NCBI GenBank assembly: GCA_965178125.1
Contig: OZ237735.1
Span: forward strand, 2,356,001 to 2,420,000
DNA: 64,000 nucleotides
Source: Bilabrum cf. latius
Lineage: Eukaryota; Bigyra: Bicosoecida; Bigyra; Bicosoecida
Direction: 5' to 3'
Positions 11,147 through 21,381 of this stretch are shown one piece after another. The position numbers and the translations under genes are program-made. Within the stretch, counting starts at the first letter, position 1. Each line of letters starts with the position of its first letter. Under the pieces are notes generated by a model. That model searched no databases and was not told the DNA's origin. It saw only the letters and a program-made list of their open reading frames with translations.

Positions 11147-11256
11147 GCCCGATCCAAGACAGATATAGAAGTGGCACCACGAGCCGCGCCGCCGCCGGGG
11201 TCCAAAGCCCCGAGTGCAGTGCACTCGTCGTCTTCACATCCACTTTCGGGCAATCA
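11147..11256. promoter_or_regulatory. Short divergent promoter region
   Basis: Only 110 bp separate the start of the COPI/EF-hand gene (minus) from the start of SMU1 (plus), so both promoters must lie here or overlap the 5' ends. I see no clear TATA box. The call rests on gene layout only. Confidence 0.5.
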
Positions 11257-13293
11257 ATGAAGGCCGCCAGCGAGAAACTTCCTAAAGAATTGTCAGGAAC
11301 CATGCAGCTCAAGCCACAACGTGCGGCATCACAAGCATCGCGAGAAATCAATGTCAAACTCGAAGCCGACGCGAGTGATAGCGCTCCGCCGGCCTTGCAA
11401 GTCGATGGCAGAGATGTTATACGGGTTATGCTGTAGTTTTTGCGAGAAAATTCCCTAAATGAGTCACTTCGCACTCTTCAAGACGAGACTGGGGTCCCTT
11501 TGGATGCGGTAGATTCGCTTGCAGACCTGCGCAGCCTGGTCCTTGCCGGACGATGGGACGCGGTCCTGACCCAGCTAAGTGAAATGTCGTTGCCCCCTGA
11601 TGTAGTCATGCTCGCGTATGAACAGGCTACCCGAGAGATGCTCGAGCTTCGGGAGGCAGACACGGCTCTGGCACTGTTGAAATCAGCCGTACCCCTGCGG
11701 CTCATGCGTGGCTTGCAACCTGGCCGGTACGCAAGGCTAGAATCGCTTGTGCGCCGTGGTGCGTCCTCTATCCAAGAGCTGTACCCGGCTGGAGCCACCC
11801 GTGCGACTCGGAGAGACGAAGTCGCGACGGCCATCGAGGAGCACGTGCGCGAAGTCCCGCGGGGACGCCTGCTCGCCGCGCTCGGCGACGCCCTCCGTTG
11901 GCGACGAAGGGCAGGGCTTCTCCCCGCTGGAATGGGATCCCGTCTCGACGTATTCAGTGGAACTGTCCCGCGGCGTCGCGACGCAGAGGAGCTGCCGGCC
12001 AGTCGCCGGGCCGGCGTGGTCCGCTTCGCCAAGGGGACGCGCGCCCTGGCGGCCTGCATGTCCCCGATTGGAGACGCGCTCGTGACCGGCAACTCGGACG
12101 GATTCGTGGAGGTCTACGACCCGGAATCGGGATCTCTTCGCATGGATTTGGAGTACCAGGAGAGGGACGAGGTGATGGCCCACGAGAGCCCCGTGCTGTG
12201 CCTAGACGTCAGCGAGGACGGGGAGCTCGTAGCCGCGGGAGACAAGAACGGGGACGTGCGCGTCTGGAGGATCGTCAGCGGCAAGTGCCTGCGCCGGTTC
12301 CCGAAGGTGCATCCCGGCGGTGTGACGAGTGTCGCGATCTCGCGCGACTCGTCCAGGGTGCTGGCAGGCGGCTTTTCCGGGGCCGTCAGGGTGCTGGGCA
12401 TGCGATCCGGGAAGCAGGTCAGAGAGCTCCAGGGCCACACGGCGTTTGTCAATAGCGTGCAGTTTTCCGCTGACGGGTCGTTCTGCCTGACTGCGAGCAG
12501 CGACGGGACAGCCAGGAAATGGAACTCTGCCACTGGAGAGGCCGTCCAGGTGCTGCGGCCACCCTCTGCCAGCGCGACTGCGGAAATCGCGGTCGTGTCT
12601 GCGCTGTTTGTGCCCAGGCGGGGCGGCCTTGACGAAGGGGCGCCTGGAAGCGTTGCCGCGGCAAGTGGCAGCCAGGCGGCCGGCATGCCATCGTCATCCA
12701 CGTCCGCCGCGTCGAAATCTAATGCGGGCGGCAGCGTGCTGGTGTGTCCCCGCGGCCCGGCCGCGTTCGTGCTGGGCTCAGGTGGCGAGGTGAAGTCAAC
12801 CCTGCGGCCTGGACCACTCCTCAACGAGCAAAAAGGCGGCAGCGGTGCAGGAGGAGGGAGCAAGCGGTCGACGGCAGCTTCGTCCTCCTCATCCTCATCT
12901 TCCTCGTCTGCCGCGCCACCCACCCTTCGAGACGCCTCCGAAGCGGCGCGCGATGCCTCGCTACACCTGGCAGCGGCTGCGGTAGGCCCACAGGGAAGGC
13001 TTGCGTACCTGTTCGCAGATGATGGGGGCATGTACGTGCTGGACATAGCGAGTGGCAAGCAGCTGGCAGCGGTGCAAGCCGCGGGCGAGGGCGCGGAGCC
13101 TCTGGGCCTGTCGCACCACCCGCACAGGAACCTAGTGGCTAGCTACGCGGCGGAGAACAGGGTCAGGCTGTGGCAGCAGGACAAGAAGGCAGCCAAGGCG
13201 CGGGTCAAGTCCGGAGCAGTGGGAGTGGGTGCTGCCGCTTCTGGGGCGGGGCATAGTCACGGGGGGAGTGTGCCCAGCGTGCCGATGTCTTGA
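11257..13293 (+). CDS. SMU1: WD40 splicing factor SMU1
   Basis: Spliceosome component that works with RED/IK. The 678-residue frame starts at ATG 11257 and ends TGA. Near residue 53 it reads DVIRVML-TAG-FLRENSL, aligning with the LisH of SMU1 (DVIRLIMQYLKENSL in the human protein), so TAG at 11434-11436 stands for the conserved Gln. The CTLH-like part and the helical segment follow (WDAVLTQL, YEQATREMLELRE, GRYARLESL, LLAALGDALRWRRRAGLLP). WD40 repeats then begin (DALVTGNSDGFVEVYD, LVAAGDKNGDVRVW, SVQFSADGSFCLTASSDGT). An insertion rich in Ser, Gly and Ala interrupts the propeller around residues 450-570, explaining the extra length over the usual 510 or so. A downstream ATG (11302) is an alternative start. 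Confidence 0.93.
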
Positions 13294-13341
13294 GTAGATC
13301 CCATTAGTGAAATCGAGCAAAGCTGGTATGTTCAATCTCCC

Positions 13342-16029
13342 TTAGTTTGGTCGCCGTGACTTCCAGTACCTTCGGCGTATTTCCTTCATAGTGTACCCCT
13401 TCCCGCCGTCACGCTTCAAGTGTTCAATCCACGCATTTTTCGCGCGTCTTCTTTGGCGTCTTGGAGCTGCCGGACCAGCCGGTGAGCCATGCCCGCCCAT
13501 GTCCATAGGAGCGCCGCCGCCACCCCCGCCGCCACCACCCATCATCGCGCTCATCATCATCATCTGCTGCATTTGCTACATCTGCTGCATCTGCGCCGCC
13601 GCTGCCTGCTGCGCCTGCTCCTGGGCCCTCCGTGACTCTTCCCGGATTTCTCGAATGGTCTGCTCTTGGTCTGCTTTAATCTTCTCTACGGCCTCCTCTG
13701 CCTTGGTGACCTGCTGCCTGCACTCCTCCGCCTTCTGCTTCTCTTGCTCGAGCTCAGCCTCGGTGCGCTAACGCTGGGATGCGTTGTCCTCGGCACGCTG
13801 CAGCTGGCACAGTGCGGACTGTGCCTGTGCATGGAGCTGCTCCACGTCGGCCTTCAGTCGGGCTTGCTCCACGGCGACCGGATCGCGAGCATCGGCGCCG
13901 CTTGAGGTCCAGGACTGTACGATCGCGACCAGATCGGAGCGTCGAGCCCCCACTCCGAACTGAGCCCGAGCCTCCTCGAGCGGTGCTCCGCAAGCCGCGG
14001 CTCCAAGCACTTCAGCAGGCCTCGCTTCTAGTGCCGAGCCCGACGAGAGGGTGGCACCGGCGCCCGACGAGGCCTGCATGGCAGGCGCTCGCACCGGTGT
14101 CGGGTCTCCAGCGGCACCGCCCGAGCCCTTGCCTAACGACTCAGACGAAGACGATGGGTCCCCTGCGCCAGCCACAGTCTCGCGAAGCACCGTTGCGAAC
14201 CGCTCTGCAGCAGCACATGCCTCGCCGCTGCCCTCCCTCCTGAACGCCTCCTCAATCCTTTGAACCGCCTCGCCCGCCCAGTCCGACTCGAGGTGCTGGG
14301 CAAAATCGTCCCTCAGGGCTTGCTCGAGCCGGCCACTCCCGCTCATTGCCTCGCGAATGCGCTCCCCGAGCCTGACTCGCGCCTGGGCGGCTTGCTCCGA
14401 GGTGCCCTCCGCACCTGCGATGGCGTCGTCATTGGGAACGCTGTCGCGCAGCCGGACGTAGGCATCGTTCTCTAGCGCGACTCTACGCGCATCAAGCAAT
14501 GCCGCGAGCATGCTCTGCGAAAGGCTTTGCCTCGCCTCGGCTGCCTTGGCGCGTATGCGAGCGAGGAGGCTCTCACGCACCGCCTCACATGTCGAGTCGC
14601 ACAGCTTGCGGGCTGCGTCCGGCAGCTCGCTGATGGACACGCAGGCCTCTTCGGCCGCAGCTCTGATTATCTCCGATTGCATCATGTCCCGGAGGATCGC
14701 CAACAGCCGATCAACTGCGGCTGGAGACTGCAAAGAAGCCACGAGTTCGGCCGTTGAGCTGCCCTCTTCGGCCTGGCACCCCTCCAGCACAGCGCTGTGA
14801 AGGAATTGCGCGTGTGAGACGGCAACACCGGTCGCGTGGGTCTGCAGCTGCTCCCGCAAGGAGGTCCCATTGATGATCCCGATATCTATCGAGGCGTTGG
14901 CTTGCTCTGCGAGCGTCTTGATCGCGGGGAGCACGCTGCTCGGGACGCACGGCAGACTCGGGTCACCCATGAGGTGCCCAGCGCCGGTCCTTGCAGACAG
15001 CTCCTTCCCAGCAATATTCTCCAGCATCGTGTCGAGGGCTGTCCGGAGGTTTGTTTGCTGTTCCGGAGGCACCTGGCCGGACCGGGGATCCACGGACAAG
15101 GCGGGTACGTGCGCGAGCTCGCATCGCCTGAAGCAATCTTTCAAGCTTTTCCTCTGCTTGTTTCTTGCCTCGATGTCTCTCTTGGCAGCACGGGTTCCAG
15201 ATTCAGGCTCCATGCCAAACACTGTCTCACATAGCTCTCGCTTGTCTGCATCAGTCACCAACAAGTTGCACATGAGCTGCGCTACGCACAGCGTGCCGCT
15301 CAAACCGCTCGTCGCCTGGCCTCGATGGGCCTGAGATCCGGCTGCTTCACCCTCCGCCTGCTCACTGGCGCTGTCCAGGATGATTTCGCTCGTTTCTACG
15401 ATGTGTGCGACCATTTTGAGCGCGCTATCACGCGTGATTGCATCTCTCTAGGCGAACAAGAGGGCCCCGCGTGCGGTGAGCAGCAGCGCTGGCAGCACGG
15501 TGCGGGTGTCCTGGCTGGCAGCCTCAGCACCTGATCCTTCGCAATCGATGACCAGCACCGCAGATTCATGGGGCTGCCCGAATGCTCCTGCCGGCAGGTG
15601 GATGAAAACCCCGTCGGCGCCCTTCGTACACGGCTGGGGCTGGTCTGAGGTGACGAACAGGTCCGGGACACGCTTCCCGGAGATTTTGCAGTGTACAAAC
15701 CTGACTTCGCCGCCGCCAATCATCTGTGGTTTTGGTGCGGGCGTTTCGAAGGCGTTCTGCACGATCCAGTCGACTGCGTAGTTCATCGTGGTGCTTTTGC
15801 CACCTCTCGCGGGTCCGTTGATCGCGATTGTCGTCAGGGGGGCACCCCCTGGCAGATCTCGTAGTATTCGCTAGATGCCTTCCTCATCAGGAATGCCTAT
15901 CTGCGGTGCACGATCGGCAGGTGTTGCGGCTGTCACGCGCCACAGCGGCACGACGCCGGAGAGTTTGATCGCCTGTCTGCAGCCGGAGCCACTGGCAGGA
16001 CCTTCCGATCCTCCTCTTCTTGATGCCAT
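13342..16029 (-). CDS. GBP/atlastin-like large GTPase with long coiled coil
   Basis: An 895-residue dynamin-superfamily-type GTPase. The start is ATG at 16027-16029 (MASRRGG). The P-loop GPARGGKS is at residues 72-79 and a switch-II-like VIDCEGSG has its Asp at 162, as in GB1/RHD3 GTPases. The rest is mostly helical and ends in a Glu/Lys/Gln coiled coil, a Gln-Met repeat, a Gly run and a basic tail. Four in-frame TAGs occur (residues 53, 194, 754, 819). The last lies inside the repeat MQQM-TAG-QMQQM, where Gln restores the period. The stop is TAA at 13342-13344. It converges on SMU1 with a 48-bp gap. Membrane or vesicle function is expected from the family; no membrane span is evident. The G4 motif is not clear to me. 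Confidence 0.82.
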
Positions 16030-16492
16030 CGTGTGTTTCTGCGTGAATGGTGCAGCGTGAGCGAACAGTATGGCGTGTCTCAAGAACGCGCGAACAGCAA
16101 CACCAGCGCTTCCAGAATGAATGAGTGCCAATTTTAGACTTGGATTAGCCATACCGCTGTCGCAGTCCAACATCGAGGATGAAAATGTGCACGCAAATAG
16201 ATACCAAATGCCCCAACTAATTATTCTGGTATTATTCCAACTCACCAACTTTGGCCAATTATTTTGCAGGGAGTGCACCAGGTGTAACTTGTAGTAATGG
16301 TGTGTCAAACGAACGAACGATCTTAATTTTCATAAAATTGCCACCTCGCGGGAACGAACGGAACCATCGGCGCCGCCGCGCGTTCATTTGCGGAACCAAC
16401 CCACCACGACATGAGCTGCAGGGACCCAGCAGGGTTGCCAGTCAATCCTTTAGGTACCAAGCAACGTTGAATACCAGCACTGACGTACAGCT
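16030..16492. other. Divergent intergenic region, AT-richer
   Basis: These 463 bp lie between the starts of the GTPase gene (minus) and zinc-finger gene B (plus). Base composition is clearly more AT-rich than the genes. No gene or RNA is visible; promoters for both neighbours are expected here. Confidence 0.5.
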
Positions 16493-17968
16493 ATGGAACG
16501 CGATGAATTCAACAACTCGGGAGAGGTGATCGATCTCGTCAGCAGCGACTCAAGCGAGAGCGACAGCGATGTCGAGGCTCCCGACAAGCACAACAACACA
16601 AGGTTTGCTGCATCAAATTCAGCGACTACCAGCGTCTAGTGGGGCTCTCCAGACGCATGTCTGAATGGCAGGGCCCGCGGTCCAGCTAGCGATCGAGAAG
16701 AAGCTGCCAGTGGGGCCGTCGATCAGACTCAAGCTAGTCCTGTGTCCACCGTGCCATCAGTACAATCCAGCAGCAGCACAGTATCACAGCAGGTGGTACA
16801 ATCGGCAATGCAGTTAAGCTTAGGAGCAGCTGCAGGTGATACTAGCCATTCCTCGCTGGGGCAGAAGCGGGGAAGGCGGGCAGAGGTTCGCCATCTAGAT
16901 AATTTCAAGAGGGGAGCGAGGGCAGGGAAGAAGCGGCGGAAGGAGGCACATACAAACGCGATAGAATTCGAATGCGAGGTATGCGGTAAGGTGCTGGGCT
17001 CAATGAAAGGCTTGCGGCAGCATGTGTCGGTGGTGCACCTGGGCGAGCGCAAGCACGAGTGCAGTGTGTGCGGCAAGTCATTCGGTGTGGCAGGCAATCT
17101 CAGGACGCACATGTCCACTGTGCATCTGGGGTAGCGCAAGCACGAGTGCAGTGTGTGCGGCAAGTCATTCGGGTAGGCAGGCTCGCTCAGGAAGCATATT
17201 TCCACTGTGCATCTGGGGTAGCGCAAGCACGAGTGCAGTGTGTGCGGCAAGTCATTCGGGCAGGCAGGTGATCTCAGGAGACACATGTCCACAGTGCATC
17301 TGGGCGAGCGCAAGCACGAGTGCAGTGTGTGCGGCAAGTCATTCGGGGAGGCAGGTGATCTCAGGAGACACTGTTATATGGACTCGGACATCAGGATTGA
17401 AGCAACGGGGAGCAGAGGTGAGACGGAAGACGAGGCGGGCGCAGGAGGACAGGAGGTGGAGAAGAAGAGGGGGACACCGGCACAGGCGACGACAGTGCGG
17501 TGTCAACAGGGAGAACACAACGGGAGGTAGGGGGCTCCAGGTGCAAGGCACGAGGGAGACACGGGTGGCAGCGGACTGCATGGCCAGCAGCACGCAGAAG
17601 GCCAACAGGTGGGTGGACAGATGGGGCGCACGGCAGGTCGGCCAGGACCGGCGCGTGCAAGCTGAAAGGATAGGGCCAAGGTGGCAATGCTGGGAGCAAA
17701 GCACACGGTCCCTAGGGCGGGGAACAGGAACAGGAAGCCATGTGGCGACGAGGCCAGTCGGGTGCATGGGGAAAGTGGTGTGTACATTCGTAGTGTCAGA
17801 TGAATACCGCATTCAGGTGGACCGGTGAAGAACCAGTCGTTCGGGGTGAAGCCCAGTGGGTCCGCGGGACCGGGGGCAGGAATTTTTCTTTTTGGTAACT
17901 GCCAACCAGTGGGGTTTGCAGCAGCCGCGAAGATGAGCCAATGGGTGTGGTTGAAGGAACAAATCTGA
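16493..17968 (+). CDS. C2H2 zinc-finger array protein B, array cut short by repeat insertion
   Basis: Starts at ATG 16493; GEVIDLVSSDSSESD follows within 10 codons. An in-frame TAG at 16637-16639 matches the site in gene A. A basic region (KRGRRAE, KKRRKE) precedes a first divergent finger (CEVCGKVLGSM) and then four fingers with the family pattern. TAG replaces Glu in two linkers (HLG-TAG-RKHEC) and stands at helix position -1 in finger 3 (SFG-TAG-AGSL, where sisters have CAG). The fifth finger breaks at RRH, exactly where a dispersed repeat begins (17372). The frame continues through the repeat, interrupted only by TAG, to TGA at 17966-17968. This adds about 198 repeat-derived residues if expressed. 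It may be a chimeric gene or a decaying one. Confidence 0.75.
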
Positions 17969-17985
17969 TCTGTAGTCTAGGTTCA
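17372..17985 (+). mobile_element. Dispersed repeat, copy B, inserted inside a zinc-finger array
   Basis: This 614-bp segment sits exactly between CAC (His) and ATGTCCACT (Met-Ser-Thr) of a finger. Its sequence is the right arm of the repeat at 44188-45275 plus a tail of about 105 bp shared with 45277-45376. I see no target-site duplication and no transposase. It starts at the palindrome-centre sequence (TGTTATATGGACTCGG) and passes the shared C-rich end (GGGACCGGGGGCAGG). Mobility is inferred from its position and its other copies. Confidence 0.7.
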
Positions 17986-18345
17986 ATGTCCACTGTGCAT
18001 CTGGGGTAGCGCAAGCACGAGTGCAGTGTGTGCGGCAAGTCATTCGGGCAGGCTCACTCAGGAGACACATGTCCACTGTGCATCTGGGGTAGCGCAAGCA
18101 CGAGTGCAGTGTGTGCGGCAAGTCATTCGGGCAGGCAGGCCATCTCAGGACGCACATGTCCACAGTGCATCTGGGGTAGCGCAAGCACGAGTGCAGTGTG
18201 TGCGGCAAGTCATTCGGTGTGGCAGGGAATCTCAGGACGCACATGTCCACTGTGCATCTGGGGTAGCGCAAGCACGAGTGCAGTGTGTGCGGCAAGTCAT
18301 TCGGGGAGGCAGGCTCACTCAGGACCCACATGAAACGATGCAATT
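17986..18345 (+). pseudogene. Broken 3' part of zinc-finger array B
   Basis: The array resumes at ATGTCCACTGTGCAT after the insertion and contains about five more 84-bp units. A 4-bp loss near 18048 (GGGCAGGCTCAC in place of GGGCAGGCAGGCTCAC) shifts the frame after the first unit. The last unit stops after a Thr-His-Met without a second His. All units carry the GGGTAG linker variant. They lie downstream of the TGA that ends the fused gene, so I read them as a relic. Confidence 0.75.
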
Positions 18346-18555
18346 GATTCGTATGGCTAGACTAGAAAGCAGACATATTTGACTTGAATTCAAGAATTGC
18401 GACCTGCCAGCAAAGCTGCGACCACAGCTCGCACAACAACTAACCCTTAGGGTAAACAGCGATGAAGATTCATTCTGTTTAGTCATACCAGTCTATCCCA
18501 AAGTCTCCACAACATTGGCAGTGAACACTATAAAGCTAGTTCTGCTATCTATACC
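18346..18555. other. Intergenic, upstream of WH2 gene copy 2
   Basis: These 210 bp separate the broken zinc fingers from the WH2 start and are AT-richer than the genes. No gene is visible; a promoter is expected. Confidence 0.4.
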
Positions 18556-21381
18556 ATGTCATCGGCAGCAGCTGGCAGCGGCGCCGGCCCAGCAGCCCGA
18601 ATGAATCAAGCTTTGCGCCATGCCCAAGCTGTCTTCTCAGCGTCCAAAGACGACGATGCCCGAGGTGCTTCGGCTGGAGTTCTAAATACAAAGGCGCTTG
18701 TCTTAAATGCCTTGCTTCGCACAGCTGAAGTAGTGTCTGCATCAGGATCCCGCTGCTAGGACGACATAGATTCGGCTTTTCGAAGCGTAGAGGGTGTTAG
18801 CAGAGCGGCAGAGATTGTCCAAGCACGACAGATGCGCTTAGGTTGGAGTGTAGAAGCAAATGCTTCCAGGGCTGGGCTGGTCAATGCGCACGGGCGAGTT
18901 TTGCCCGGTACTACGAACGGAGCCGGTACTGAGTAGACACAACGGATCCTCACGATTGAAAATCAAAACACGGTTTCCAGCTCTCTCCGTAAGACTGGCA
19001 CTTCTGCGCATGTGTGTGCATTGGCGGCGGCTTCGACCTCTCTGTCTGCCGGCGCTACCACGAGCAGCGGCCGGTACTGCCCTGCAGATCGGCAATCGCA
19101 GCAGCATGTCTAGGAAGCAGCTAGCTTCGTCGAGGAAGTACTTGCCATGGAAGCAGATGGCGATGCATCCAACGGCTCCGGCCTGTCATTTTCGGTCGTG
19201 CCAAAGCAGCACCGCTCTGCGGCTGCTGCCGCCCATGAGGCAATCGGTGCTACTAGTAGCTCGCAGACACCGAGCCAAAGCTCCGGCTCCAGAGCCGCAG
19301 AGGTGGCCCATGTCGACGACAAGAAACCAGTGACGCCGTCCGATCGCGTTTCTTCATCCCTACCGGTGCCTGTGCAGGCCGCGGCAGAGCCCATCGCGCG
19401 CCCGAATCGCCCCCACTAGCAGCAGCAGCAGAAGCGCCAAGTCCCGAGGCTCAAAATCGACCAGACCCAGGCATAGGGAAGTGACCCTAGCTCAAGCCAG
19501 ACAATACCAGCATCTGCTAGTGCTATAGGCTCTACGGGTGTTCCCCAGGCGCTGGACTCTCCTAGGCAGCAACCCAAGACGCCCAAGGCGAGAGGGCCGA
19601 AGGAGTCAAAGCAGGCCACGCAGCCGGGATCATCCGGAGCGAAAAACATTTAGCCCAGGCGGTCCCCGAAGCAACCTCCCCTGGACTCCGGGTCGCTGCC
19701 CTCGATGGCCGGCGGGCCCGGCGCCAGTCCCCCCTCCTCCCCTCCCACAGACAGCACCGACTCGAAGCAGGTGGCCCGCAGGGAAGCCCCCTCTCGGAGG
19801 TCGCCGCGCACTAGCGGCAGCGGAACCACAGTGCGCGGCACCGAGCAGAGCCCCGGCTTGGACTCCCCGCGGCAGCCCGGCAAGCCCCGCCGCGCTATCG
19901 GCTCCGGATCCAAGGCGAGTCTGGCTGCCATGGCTGGCCAGGCCCTCAGCGGCGAGGAGGCCGCACCGGCGGCAAAATCCGTGCTCAAGGCACCTGCACC
20001 AGCACCAGCACCTGCACCAGCACCAGCACCAGCACCTGCACCTGCACCTGCACCTGCACCTGCACCTGCACCTGCACCTGCACCTGCACCTGCACCTGCA
20101 CCTGCACCAGCAACAAGCATGTTTAGTCGCATATTTGGCTCATCGCCGGCCCCAGCCCCAGCCCCAGCCCCAGCCCCAGCCCCAGCCCCAGCCCCAGCCC
20201 CAGCCCCAGCTTCAGCTTCAGCTTCAGCTGCACGCCCAAGACCCAGACCCCAACCAAGGCCTCGCCCGGCGGCAAGCGCACGACCGCGGCCCCGACCCCG
20301 TCCCGGGCCAGCCGCAGGTCCTCGTCCCGGCCCTGCCAGGCCTCGCCCAGGTGCGGGCGGGCCCAGACCAGGCAGGGCCGCGGCGAGGCCGAGACCATCC
20401 CCTGCGATGGGAGGCGCTGCCGGCGGTGCCCCCGGTGGTCTGCTCGCCGAGATCCGTGGAGGTGCCAGGCTCAAGAAGGCCAAGACTGTGGTCAAGGGGA
20501 ACAAGCTGCCCGGAGAAGGGGGTGCCTCGGGGGGAAGCAGCAGCGGGGGTGGTGGGGGGGGGCCGCCGGCGGGCGGCATGATGGCCCAGATCCTGGCCGC
20601 CCGCCAGAAGATGGCTGGTGGGGGCACCGGGTCGAGCAAGAGCAGCAAGCCCAAGCGCAAGTCCAAGGCAGGCTCTGGCGTTCTCGGAAGCAGCTCACAC
20701 ACCGGCAGCAGCAGTAGTAGCAGTATTAGCCGCGCTTCCAAGAAGTCCTCCGGCAAAGCCAGCAAGTCCAAAGGCACGGGCACAGGCAGGGGTTCCAAAG
20801 CGGGCGTGAGCGGGTCAAACCCCAAGAAGAGCCCCAAAAAAGGACCCAAAGCAGGCCCTAGGCAGCCCGTCTCCGTCGCATCGCTGGGAGCAGGTGCCCC
20901 CAGGCCGCAGCCCAGGCCAGCACCAGCACCGGCTGCGGCTGCTAGGGCACAGCCCCGTCCTTAGCCCCAGCCTAGGCCGCAAGCAAGGCCCCGGCCGCAG
21001 CCCAGACCCCAAGCAGGAGAGGGCCGCCCGGGGAGGCCGCGCCCAGGCAGGCCAGGGCCTGGAGCAGGGGCGGGTCCTGGCAGGCCAGGGCCAGGGAGGC
21101 CACGTCCGACGGGCGGTCCGTTCGGCGGTGGTGGGGGTGCCGGGGGTGCCCCCGGTGGTCTGCTCGCCGAGATCCGTGGAGGTGCCCGGCTTAAGAAGGC
21201 CAAGACCGTGGTCAAGGGGAACAAGCTGCCCGGGGCAGGGGGTGCTTCGGGGGGAAGCAGCAGCGGGGGTGGTGGGGGGGGGCCACCGGCGGGCGGCATG
21301 ATGGCCCAGATCCTGGCCGCCCGCCAAAAGATGGCTGGTGGGGGCAAGAAGAAGAAGAAGAAAAAGAAAGGCGGCAAGTGA
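18556..21381 (+). CDS. WH2-domain actin-binding protein, copy 2 (complete)
   Basis: Full-length paralogue of 941 residues starting at ATG 18556 (MSSAAAGSGAG). The frame stays open to TGA 21379-21381 if TAG is sense; several TAGs occur before the duplicated part and one at 20962-20964. The N-terminal 200 residues are mildly helical and unlike any domain I recognise. A Ser/Pro/Gln-rich stretch, an Ala-Pro repeat, and two WH2 motifs (LLAEIRGG then LKKA), each followed by MMAQILAARQKM, come next, then a lysine tail. At 19651-19653 this copy has TAG where copy 1 has CAG (136-138), a direct synonymous pair. The role in actin dynamics is inferred from WH2 motifs. Confidence 0.82.
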
